64,000 nucleotides of DNA from Flavobacterium sp. (lineage in GTDB: Bacteria > Bacteroidota > Bacteroidia > Flavobacteriales > Flavobacteriaceae): assembly GCA_021740105.1 (NCBI GenBank), contig JAIPAM010000003.1:62001-126000 (forward strand), in the 5' to 3' direction. This document shows, one piece after another, positions 8,596 through 15,933 of this stretch. Below the pieces are notes generated by a model. It had not been told where the DNA came from, did not search any database, and saw only the letters and a list, made by a program, of their open reading frames with translations. Numbering within the stretch: position 1 is the stretch's first letter; every line of letters begins with the position of its first letter. Position numbers and translations under genes: made by a program.

Positions 8596-9093
8596 ATGAG
8601 CCAAAACATCATACTTAACAATCAAGAAATTAAGCATAAAATCACTCGTATTGCCTACCAAATTTACGAGACTTTTGTTGATGAAAAGGAGATTGTGATA
8701 GCCGGAATTGCTTCCAATGGTTTTGTGTTTGCTAATAAAATTGCAACTGAATTAGAGAAAATATCCACTTTAAAAGTGGTTTTGTGTGAGGTTTATATTA
8801 ACAAACAAAATGTTAACGCTCCAATCACCACTTCCCTATCCGTTGAACAATATGAAAACAAAGGATTGGTTTTAGTTGACGATGTGTTGAATTCTGGAAC
8901 GACTTTAATTTATGGTGTTAAGCATTTCTTGGAGGTTCCATTAAAGAAATTAAAAACCGCTGTTTTAATTGACCGTAACCATAAGAAATATCCTGTGAAA
9001 GCAGATTTTAAAGGAATTTCACTTTCAACCTCTTTGCAGGAACATGTGCAAGTGGTATTTGAAGAAAAAGGAGATTACGCTTACTTAAGCTAA
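8596..9093 (+). CDS. phosphoribosyltransferase family protein (PyrR-like)
   Basis: A 165-residue type I phosphoribosyltransferase. The PRPP-binding signature VLVDDVLNSGTT lies near residues 95-106, and an IAGIASNGFVFA loop near residue 37. Overall length and layout resemble PyrR and uracil phosphoribosyltransferases. Whether it regulates pyrimidine genes is not shown, as no pyr operon is adjacent. I start it at the ATG at 8596; an upstream TTG lies in the promoter. Its 3' end overlaps the convergent aroK by 9 bp. Confidence 0.85.
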   Translation: MSQNIILNNQEIKHKITRIAYQIYETFVDEKEIVIAGIASNGFVFANKIATELEKISTLKVVLCEVYINKQNVNAPITTSLSVEQYENKGLVLVDDVLNSGTTLIYGVKHFLEVPLKKLKTAVLIDRNHKKYPVKADFKGISLSTSLQEHVQVVFEEKGDYAYLS

Positions 9094-9603
9094 TAAATTT
9101 TCTATTTCTGATAGTATTTCTTCAGGAGATTTCCCCTCCACTGTAATTTTATATTTTGCTTGATTGTAGTAATAACTTCGATCGAAAAGGTTCTTGGCAA
9201 TAAATTCCTTCATTTCTTCAGGGTTTTTATTAGCAATCAAAGGACGTTGCTCACTATTAAAAAGCAAACGTTCATATAATGTATCAACTGATGCATTTAA
9301 ATAGATGGAAATTACATGATCTGCCTTTAGGAATTCGTGATTATTGGAGTAACAAGGCGTTCCACCTCCAAGACTAAGAATAAAAGAATCTTGATTTTGT
9401 ATAAGAGCAGCTAAAATTTGGTGTTCTAGTTTCCTAAAATAGATTTCTCCTTTGTCAGAAAATAGCTTTTTCACAGAAGAATTTTCCTGTTTTTCGATAA
9501 TTTCATCCAAATCGAGGTAGGAAATTGAGGTTAAATTAGCTAGTAATTTCGCAATAGTTGACTTCCCAGAACCCATATAACCTAACAAAATGATTTTTTT
9601 CAT
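9085..9603 (-). CDS. aroK: shikimate kinase
   Basis: A 172-residue P-loop kinase of normal length. Walker A GYMGSGKST is at residues 8-16, the DLDEIIE shikimate-binding segment near 32-38, an FRKLE motif near 57-61 and the SLGGGTP motif near 76-82. A lid with QRPLI lies near 118. It phosphorylates shikimate in the fifth step of chorismate synthesis for aromatic amino acids. It stands alone here, convergent with the phosphoribosyltransferase and divergent from the tRNA cluster. Confidence 0.95.
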   Translation of the reverse strand: MKKIILLGYMGSGKSTIAKLLANLTSISYLDLDEIIEKQENSSVKKLFSDKGEIYFRKLEHQILAALIQNQDSFILSLGGGTPCYSNNHEFLKADHVISIYLNASVDTLYERLLFNSEQRPLIANKNPEEMKEFIAKNLFDRSYYYNQAKYKITVEGKSPEEILSEIENLLA

Positions 9604-9674
9604 AGCAATAAGCCCTTATAAACTAAGGTATTAACATTATTTTGTTCAAAAAGTAAATTTATAAATAAAATAGC

Positions 9675-9706
9675 TTTGAAAAATAAATAATAACGCCTTA
9701 TATTTG
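9675..9706 (+). promoter_or_regulatory. promoter of the tRNA-Lys genes (TTTG-N20-TATATTTG)
   Basis: TTTG (9675-9678), 20 nt, then TATATTTG (9699-9706). It lies 25 nt before the first tRNA and predicts a start near 9711-9713. Confidence 0.8.
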
Positions 9707-9730
9707 CACCCGCATTGAAGGAATAGAAAA

Positions 9731-9803
9731 GACTCGATAGCTCAGTTGGTAGAGCACATCACTTTTAATGATGGGGTCCTGGGTTCGAGCCCCAGTCGGG
9801 TCA
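9731..9803 (+). tRNA. tRNA-Lys (anticodon TTT), copy 1
   Basis: A 73-nt cloverleaf without encoded CCA. The acceptor stem GACTCGA pairs with TCGGGTC. The anticodon arm CATCA-CTTTTAA-TGATG presents TTT, and the T arm has the GGTTCGAGCC pattern. The leader and trailer carry a 10-nt inverted repeat (9715-9724 and 9823-9832). Confidence 0.97.
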
Positions 9804-9836
9804 CTAAAAAGATCCTTTTTTAATTCCTTCAACAAC

Positions 9837-9909
9837 GACTCGATAGCTCAGTTGGTAGAGCACATCACTTTTAATGATGGGGTCCTGGGTTCGAGCCCCA
9901 GTCGGGTCA
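9837..9909 (+). tRNA. tRNA-Lys (anticodon TTT), copy 2
   Basis: Identical over its 73 nt to the copy 33 nt upstream, with the same acceptor stem, TTT anticodon and no CCA. It is most likely a recent tandem duplication transcribed from the same promoter. A hairpin with a U tract follows directly. Confidence 0.97.
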
Positions 9910-9912
9910 CAA

Positions 9913-9942
9913 AAAAAGTCGAGCAACCTGCTTGACTTTTTT
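9913..9942 (+). terminator. hairpin with U tract between tRNA-Lys and tRNA-Leu
   Basis: AAAAAGTC-G-AGCA (9913-9925) pairs with TGCT-T-GACTTTTT (9929-9941) around a 3-nt loop, with one G-U pair, and is followed by more T. It looks like an intrinsic terminator. tRNA-Leu starts only about 8 nt later, so it may be partial, or may serve as a processing stem. Confidence 0.65.
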
Positions 9943-9949
9943 ATTTTAG

Positions 9950-10032
9950 GGCCACGTGGAGAAACGGTAGACTTGCCATCTTGAGGGGGTGGTGCTCGTA
10001 AGGGCGTGTGGGTTCAAATCCCACCGTGGTCA
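9950..10032 (+). tRNA. tRNA-Leu (anticodon GAG)
   Basis: An 83-nt class II tRNA with a long variable arm. The acceptor stem GGCCACG pairs with CGTGGTC (one G-T pair), the discriminator base is A, and no CCA is encoded. The anticodon arm CCATC-TTGAGGG-GGTGG presents GAG, which reads CUC and CUU. No separate promoter was recognised in the 40 nt upstream. Confidence 0.95.
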
Positions 10033-10040
10033 CGAATAAA

Positions 10041-10100
10041 AAGAAAAACCCAAACTAAATAATCAAGCTTGAATTAATTTAGTTTGGGTTTTTCTTTTTT
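10041..10100 (+). terminator. strong terminator after tRNA-Leu
   Basis: A perfect 20-bp stem (10041-10060 with 10077-10096) followed by a T run. Its right arm and T run are also the first part of the 98-bp tandem repeat that follows. Confidence 0.85.
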
Positions 10101-10310
10101 CAAAGCGGAGCTTTGTTGGGAAGGACGAAGTCAATCCCTCGTGACAAATACTTAAACTAAGCCTGCTTGAATTAATTTAGTTTGGGTTTTTCTTTTTTCA
10201 AAGCGGAGCTTTGTTGGGAAGGACGAAGTCAATCCCTCGTGAAAAATACTTAAACTAAGCCTGCTTGAATTAATTTAGTTTGGGGATTTTCTTTTTTCAA
10301 AGCGGCTCTT
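10067..10310. repeat. 98-bp tandem repeat after the tRNA cluster (2.5 copies)
   Basis: Units start with GCTTGAATTAATTTAG at 10067, 10165 and 10263, a constant period of 98 bp. The first two are nearly identical and the third is cut short near 10310. Each unit carries the right arm and T run of the tRNA terminator, then a small inverted repeat CAAAGC-GGA-GCTTTG, then TTGGGAAGGACGAAGTCAAT. A degraded fourth piece of that last part appears at 10407-10443. The remaining sequence to 10464 includes a 15-nt palindrome at 10327-10341 and no gene. Confidence 0.85.
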
Positions 10311-10464
10311 TGTTTTCTTTGAGATACGAGCGTGACGCTCGCACCAGCAGTGGAATTTATAAACAATCTATTTAGCTTGAAATTGTTTTATTTTTGTTTT
10401 CATTTTTCAAAGAGATGCTTTGTTGGGAAGGACGAAGTCAATCTTGGATAACTTGAAAAATCTC

Positions 10465-11766
10465 CTATTTCTGATTGTATTTTACTTTGTATTTATCGTT
10501 AAGCTTGGTTTGATGCGTTTCCAAATTCAACTTTCTTCCTTGAATAAAAATCTCGGTCAATTGATTTGTTCTCATATCTAAAGCGTCACCTTCTGAAATA
10601 AATAAAGTAGCCTCTTTACCTTGTTCTAAAGTACCACAGAAAGTATCAATTCCTAAAATTTTGGCGGTATTACCAGTGATTAATTGCAATGCTTGTTCTT
10701 TATCTAGTCCGTAAGCCGCACAAGTACCTGCTAGAAAAGGTAAGTTTCGTGTTTGCATCCGCTCCATTTCTCCACTGTTCTCTAATCCAACAAGAATTCC
10801 TTTATTTACTAAAATTCGAGCCATTTTATAAGGTAAATCTATGTCTTCATCTGCGCTATTTGGCATGTCATGTACATTTCTTAAAAGCACTCCTATGGAA
10901 TTTTCCTTTAACAAATCAGCTGTTTTATAAGCATCATAACCACCTACAATAACCATTTTCTTAATTCCGAATTTTTTCGCAATTTGAACCGCATCAATGA
11001 TTTGTTTTTCTTCTTGTGCATGAATAAATAATGTTTGAGTTCCATCAAAAATCCCTCTCATGGCTTGAAAAATCAAATTGTGTTCAGAAGAACTAGCAAC
11101 ATAAGTTCTTGAATTGTCTAAAAACATACTGATTTCATCAATTTTTTTCAAGTACTCTTTGTTGGCTTCCATAGCTCCTGGCTCTGCCCACCAACCGGTT
11201 CTTTTCATTGTAGGTGGAAAATTCAAGTGAATCCCATCATTTTCTTTAAGTACCGCATCTTTCCAATTCCAAGCATCCAATTGCACTATAGAAGAAGTTC
11301 CAGAAATAGTGCCTCCTCGTGGAGTAATTTGAGCCATCAAAATCCCATTAGGACGAGCGGTTTCTATCACTTTTGAATCGGCTGTAAAAGCAATAATACT
11401 TCTAATGTGTGGGTTCATATCGCCAATTTCTCTTTCATCGTCTGACGATTTAACAGCGTCTACTTCCACTAGTCCTAGCGTAGAATTGGGCGCAATAAAC
11501 CCAGGGTAAATGTGCTTTCCAGCTGCATCAATTGTTATATCAAATGCCCCTTTTGAAATTTTAACCGTTTTAGCATCTTCCACTAAAACAATTTTGCCGT
11601 CTTTGAAACCAATCGCGCTATTTTCAATTACTTTTCCATTGCCTAAATGCGCAAAACCATTCAATATCAATATTGATTTCGTTTGCTTATTTGCCGGTAT
11701 ATGTTGTCCTTTTGTATTGGTAATCAAACCAAAAAACACTACTAAAATTATATATATCTTGTTCAT
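10465..11766 (-). CDS. amidohydrolase-family exported protein, probably lacking catalytic metal ligands
   Basis: A 433-residue protein with a signal peptide (about residues 1-20, ending TKGQ), then an amidohydrolase-like composite domain: LNGFAHLGNGKVIENSAIGF near the start, then HIYPGFIAPNSTLGLVE near residues 86-102. The family normally has a metal-binding His-x-His after PGFID; here those positions are Asn-Ser-Thr, so the first two ligands are missing. The usual Asp ligand region also reads ENSGEME instead of NSDDAE. It follows the larger paralogue by 2 nt in one operon and may be a partner subunit rather than an enzyme, which is inferred. Confidence 0.8.
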   Translation of the reverse strand: MNKIYIILVVFFGLITNTKGQHIPANKQTKSILILNGFAHLGNGKVIENSAIGFKDGKIVLVEDAKTVKISKGAFDITIDAAGKHIYPGFIAPNSTLGLVEVDAVKSSDDEREIGDMNPHIRSIIAFTADSKVIETARPNGILMAQITPRGGTISGTSSIVQLDAWNWKDAVLKENDGIHLNFPPTMKRTGWWAEPGAMEANKEYLKKIDEISMFLDNSRTYVASSSEHNLIFQAMRGIFDGTQTLFIHAQEEKQIIDAVQIAKKFGIKKMVIVGGYDAYKTADLLKENSIGVLLRNVHDMPNSADEDIDLPYKMARILVNKGILVGLENSGEMERMQTRNLPFLAGTCAAYGLDKEQALQLITGNTAKILGIDTFCGTLEQGKEATLFISEGDALDMRTNQLTEIFIQGRKLNLETHQTKLNDKYKVKYNQK

Positions 11767-11768
11767 TT

Positions 11769-14759
11769 TTATTGTTCTAAAGTATCACAGTGGTCTTCTT
11801 TTCTCTCTTTTTTCTTAGGCTCTTGCAGGTTAGAACCTTTGTTTTTTTCAAGCATTAATTGCCCAATTAAAATATTTCTTTCATTAGCAATTGCAGCACG
11901 TTGCTCTTCGTCCTTTTGAATGTCATAATAAACAACTCCTTCAATTAATGTTTTCTCCGCTTTTGCATAAATAGAAAGCGGATGGTTGTTCCATAAAACT
12001 ACGTCGGCATCCTTCCCTACTTTTATACTTCCTACCTTATCGTCTATATGCAAAAGCTTTGCTGGATTTAAGGTTACAAACTTCCAAGCTTCTACTTCAG
12101 GAACATTTCCATATTTCACTGCTTTGGCAGCTTCTTGATTCAATCTTCGAGACATTTCTGCATCATCAGAATTGAAGGCAACCACCAAACCTTGATTGTG
12201 CATTAAAGCTCCATTGTATGGAACTGCATCATTAACTTCAAATTTATAAGCCCACCAATCCGAAAAAGTAGATGCTCCTACACCGTGTTCTTTCATTCTA
12301 TCGGCTACTTTATACCCTTCTAAAATGTGAGTGAAAGTATTGATCTTAAAATTAAACTTTTCAGCTACATTCATCATCATTAAAATCTCCGATTGCACAT
12401 AGGAGTGACACGTAATAAAACGCTCTTTATTAATGATTTCGGCAATATTTTGCATTTCTAAATCTACTCTTGGCGCCTTAGTCTTGTCCTTTTTAGAATT
12501 TGAATTATAGGCTTTCCAAGCCAAATCATATTCTTTTGCACGTTGGAAATAATCCGTAAAAACTTGTTCTACTCCCATTCTAGACTGAGGGAAACGATTA
12601 GAACTTCTACTCATATTGGATTGTTTTACATTCTCACCCAAAGCGAATTTTATAAATTTAGGCTGATTTTTGTATAACATTTCGTCAGCAGACAATCCCC
12701 ATTTCCATTTTACAATTGCTGAACAACCACCGATAGGATTTGCAGATCCATGCAATAATTGCGAGGTGGTTACCCCGCCGGCTAAATCTCTATAAATATT
12801 AATGTCTTCAGAATTAACTACATCTTGTATGGTAACTTCAGCACTCGAATTATGACCTCCTTCATTCACTCCTTTAGATATGGCAATATGAGAATGTTCG
12901 TCTATAATTCCACTAGTTAAGTGTTTTCCTTTTGTATCAATTGAAATGGCATTGCTATCAACAATGTTTTTACCTATTGCCGCAATTTTGCCATTTTTTA
13001 CCAATACATCGGTGTCTTCTAAAATACCTTCTACTTCATTAGTCCAAACCGTAGCGTTTTTAAACAATAGTGTTTGTTGGGATGGCTTTTGGCTATTTCC
13101 AAAAGCAATATTAGGAAAGGTTACCGGGATTATTTTATTTGGTTTATCTGCTTTAGTCGTGTCTTTTACAATTACAAAAGGGGTAGTTTTTACAGCAGAC
13201 CATTTTACTTCGTTACCATTAGTCAAGATGGCTTTTCCAGATAAATTTTGTAAGTTTTCAATGTAGCCACTTAACCTTGAAAATCCTGGGTTAATAGTAT
13301 CGTTCAGTTTTACTGAAGCAGTAAGCCAATTAGAAGCAATCGTTAGTTTTGAATTTATCTTTTTATTATTTACAGTAGTAATATCTGATTTTGGTGCGGT
13401 TATTTCACCATCTATTTTCCATTTGTAGGTATTGGAATCAATAGTTAGATCATAATTTCCACGAATATCAATTGTTGTCATATCATTGACAACATATTTA
13501 TTTCCCTGAACCCAATTTTCATATACTATCGTTTTATCATCAAAAATGGCACCTGAAGTAATTACGAAATTTGCAAAACTTCCTTTATTTAAACTGCCTA
13601 TTTCATCACTTTTACCCATGATAGAAGCTGGAATGATAGTAAGTGCTTCTAAAGCTTTAGTTTTATCAAAACCATATTTTATTGCTTTCAGTAGATTAGT
13701 TCTAAACTCTTCCACCTTTTTTAATTTATCAGTCGTCAAAGCAAAAACCACGTTATTATCAGCAAGCACTTTTAAATTGGTAGGTGCCTGATTCCAAAAA
13801 CGCAAATCACCTAAATCGATTTGATCTGACAAAAAAGAATTAGAAACATCATAGGCTTCTGGAAAGTTAATTGGAATAATGAATTTTGAATTGGTGTTTT
13901 TAATTTCATCAATTCTTTCAAATTCGTTTCCAGCTCCTTTTAATACAAAATTTTGGTCAAATTCTTTTGCTATTTTAGAAGCTCTAATACTATTTAATTT
14001 GTCTTCAGTAGTAAATATTTGAACTAACTTTTGATTGTTTATTAATGCTTCTAAAGAGGCGTCTTTAGTTTTAGAGTTTCCATTTTTATACCAATTCATA
14101 TCCAAATACATCTGGCGAAGTAACGCCATCATTCCCATTAATGAGCTTGGATACGATTGATTGGTAACTGTGCTTCTTGTAAATCCAAAATGGTTGGAGA
14201 TTTTGTTTGAAAGCAATCGACTACTTTTATCGAAATTATTTAAAGCGATTAAAGTTCCTGTTCCGCGAGCAACTCCATCTTGCACATGGGTTCCTACCAC
14301 TCCAAAACCAGCTTTTAGAAATTCTTCCGCTTTTGTTTGATCGTAATTAAAATTTTCAAAAGCGTTAACTTCTGATTTAATACTTTCATTCCAATAATAG
14401 CCCACCCGTTTTGTATCATACGAATCGACATCAGAAACAGTACTTCTCTTTGGTTTTTCAATACCAAAACTAGTATAAATATCAATAAAAGAAGGGTATA
14501 TATATTTCCCCTCTAAATTAATTACCTTACTGTTTTTTGGAATAGTAAGGTTGATTCCTGCTCCAATGACTTTACCGTTTTGAATAATTAAAGTTCCATT
14601 ATCAATTATTTGAGTTGGTGTTACAAAAATTTTAGCATTGGTAAATGCCGTATAATTGTTGTTTTTGTTTTGTACACTTTCATTATTTGGAAAATACTCT
14701 TGGGCATCTATTTTAAGAATACCAAATAAAAAAAGGAGTGAGAGAATAATTCTATTCAT
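11769..14759 (-). CDS. large exported protein with two amidohydrolase-type domains
   Basis: A 996-residue protein with a signal peptide (residues 1-19, KIDAQ). Residues 40-430 form an amidohydrolase-like half in which the expected His-x-His is replaced (YPSFIDIYTSFG). Residues 600-970 form a second half with intact ligands: a Ser-His-Ser-His-like IDEHSHI, then ITCHSYVQ, FTHILEG, and FNSDDAEMSRR with the aspartate. Only the C-terminal half should bind metals. The family hydrolyses cyclic amides or similar bonds; the substrate is unknown. The C-terminus is very Lys/Glu rich. It is first in a two-gene operon with the shorter amidohydrolase-like protein. Confidence 0.85.
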   Translation of the reverse strand: MNRIILSLLFLFGILKIDAQEYFPNNESVQNKNNNYTAFTNAKIFVTPTQIIDNGTLIIQNGKVIGAGINLTIPKNSKVINLEGKYIYPSFIDIYTSFGIEKPKRSTVSDVDSYDTKRVGYYWNESIKSEVNAFENFNYDQTKAEEFLKAGFGVVGTHVQDGVARGTGTLIALNNFDKSSRLLSNKISNHFGFTRSTVTNQSYPSSLMGMMALLRQMYLDMNWYKNGNSKTKDASLEALINNQKLVQIFTTEDKLNSIRASKIAKEFDQNFVLKGAGNEFERIDEIKNTNSKFIIPINFPEAYDVSNSFLSDQIDLGDLRFWNQAPTNLKVLADNNVVFALTTDKLKKVEEFRTNLLKAIKYGFDKTKALEALTIIPASIMGKSDEIGSLNKGSFANFVITSGAIFDDKTIVYENWVQGNKYVVNDMTTIDIRGNYDLTIDSNTYKWKIDGEITAPKSDITTVNNKKINSKLTIASNWLTASVKLNDTINPGFSRLSGYIENLQNLSGKAILTNGNEVKWSAVKTTPFVIVKDTTKADKPNKIIPVTFPNIAFGNSQKPSQQTLLFKNATVWTNEVEGILEDTDVLVKNGKIAAIGKNIVDSNAISIDTKGKHLTSGIIDEHSHIAISKGVNEGGHNSSAEVTIQDVVNSEDINIYRDLAGGVTTSQLLHGSANPIGGCSAIVKWKWGLSADEMLYKNQPKFIKFALGENVKQSNMSRSSNRFPQSRMGVEQVFTDYFQRAKEYDLAWKAYNSNSKKDKTKAPRVDLEMQNIAEIINKERFITCHSYVQSEILMMMNVAEKFNFKINTFTHILEGYKVADRMKEHGVGASTFSDWWAYKFEVNDAVPYNGALMHNQGLVVAFNSDDAEMSRRLNQEAAKAVKYGNVPEVEAWKFVTLNPAKLLHIDDKVGSIKVGKDADVVLWNNHPLSIYAKAEKTLIEGVVYYDIQKDEEQRAAIANERNILIGQLMLEKNKGSNLQEPKKKERKEDHCDTLEQ

Positions 14760-14946
14760 AGTTTAAATCAATTAATTTTTTTTAAAAGTATACATTATTT
14801 TAAACTTTATAAAATATTAATCAATAATTTACAATAATAATCGATTAAAAAAATATTTAGGAAGCTAGTATTTAATCATTAAATTATAGTAATTCTGCTT
14901 TACTGTAATAATTAAAATAAACATCATTAAATTAAAAAATAATAAT

Positions 14947-14954
14947 TACTTTTG
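14947..14954 (+). promoter_or_regulatory. -7 promoter box of the CarH-like regulator gene
   Basis: TACTTTTG matches TAnnTTTG and lies 22 nt before the ATG at 14976. No good -33 TTTG is seen at the normal distance. The box is inside a 13-nt word that recurs inverted before crtI (15881-15893). Confidence 0.5.
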
Positions 14955-14975
14955 TTTAACTTTTTTAATAAATAG

Positions 14976-15875
14976 ATGAACAATGTAAAAAATGTGTTTA
15001 GTATTAAAGACCTGGAAAATCTTTCAGGCATCAAAGCACATACCATTAGAATATGGGAAAAACGATATAATATATTGGAACCCATGCGTACCGATACCAA
15101 TATAAGATTGTATGATTTGCAAAATTTGCAAAAGCTACTCAATATTGTACTGTTACATGATTATGGATATAAAATATCACGAATTGCAAAATACGAGGAA
15201 AGCGAAATTCCTGGAATTGTAAATACTATAATATCTGAAAAAAGTGCTAAAAGCCATGCTATATCTAGTTTTAAGATGGCAATGATCAATTTTGATCAGA
15301 CCCTTTTTTTTAAAACTTATGACGAATTACTATCTGAAAAATCATTTAGAGAAGTATTTTTTGAAGTGTTTATTCCTTTAATGAATGAGATTGGATTGCT
15401 TTGGCAAACGGACACTGTTACTCCGGCTCACGAACATTTTATCACTTATTTGATAAAACAAAAATTACTTATCAATACAGAAAAACAACAATTATTAGAT
15501 CCAAGGATTGACGACCGTGTGTTTGTACTTTACTTGCCATCAAATGAAATTCATGAGTTAGGATTAATGTACCTAAACTATGAAATTTTGCACCACGGAT
15601 ATCGAAGTATCTACCTAGGTGAAAGCATCCCACTGGATAATTTAAAAGATTTAAAAAATTATTTCAATAACATTACTTATGTTTCCTACCTAACTGTGGA
15701 GCCTAATAAAGAAGAAATCAATCCTTATATTGAAGCTTTGAATAAAGAAATTTTAAACGATAAAGACACAGAGTTGTGGTTAATTGGTAGAATGATCAAC
15801 TTTATAGATGAAACGCTTATTACTCCTAAAACTAAAGTTTTTAAATCAATAAGTGATCTTATTATCAATCTCTAA
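14976..15875 (+). CDS. MerR-family regulator with B12-binding domain (CarH/LitR type)
   Basis: A 299-residue regulator. Residues 8-75 are a MerR helix-turn-helix (FSIKDLENLSGIKAHTIRIW). A four-helix segment follows with the W-x9-EH signature (Trp143, Glu153, His154), which in CarH surrounds the adenosyl group. A Rossmann-type domain follows with Glu-x-His193-Glu-Leu-Gly, the E/DxHxxG motif whose histidine ligates cobalt. In CarH and LitR, adenosylcobalamin keeps a DNA-bound tetramer that falls apart in light, releasing carotenoid genes. Binding residues are seen here; light sensing is inferred. It sits 58 nt before crtI on the same strand. Confidence 0.88.
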   Translation: MNNVKNVFSIKDLENLSGIKAHTIRIWEKRYNILEPMRTDTNIRLYDLQNLQKLLNIVLLHDYGYKISRIAKYEESEIPGIVNTIISEKSAKSHAISSFKMAMINFDQTLFFKTYDELLSEKSFREVFFEVFIPLMNEIGLLWQTDTVTPAHEHFITYLIKQKLLINTEKQQLLDPRIDDRVFVLYLPSNEIHELGLMYLNYEILHHGYRSIYLGESIPLDNLKDLKNYFNNITYVSYLTVEPNKEEINPYIEALNKEILNDKDTELWLIGRMINFIDETLITPKTKVFKSISDLIINL

Positions 15876-15916
15876 ATTTTACAAAAGTAATTACCAATAA
15901 AAGAAAATCATTTTTG

Positions 15917-15924
15917 TAATTTTG
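15917..15924 (+). promoter_or_regulatory. -7 promoter box of crtI-crtB-crtZ
   Basis: TAATTTTG lies 9 nt before the crtI ATG at 15934 and overlaps the alternative TTG start at 15922, which it makes unlikely. The leader would be only about 5 nt. No clear -33 TTTG, as may be expected at a regulated promoter. Confidence 0.55.
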
Positions 15925-15933
15925 TGGCACTTT

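Noticed and set aside
9731..10464. tRNA cluster with repeats as a phage or island attachment site
   Set aside because: No integrase, no displaced tRNA fragment copy and no accessory genes nearby; repeats have the terminator, not the tRNA 3' end.
10067..10464. CRISPR array
   Set aside because: The units are contiguous 98-bp copies without unique spacers, and no cas gene is present.
15922..15933. TTG start giving a four-residue longer phytoene desaturase
   Set aside because: It overlaps the -7 box TAATTTTG; the ATG at 15934 begins the family sequence.
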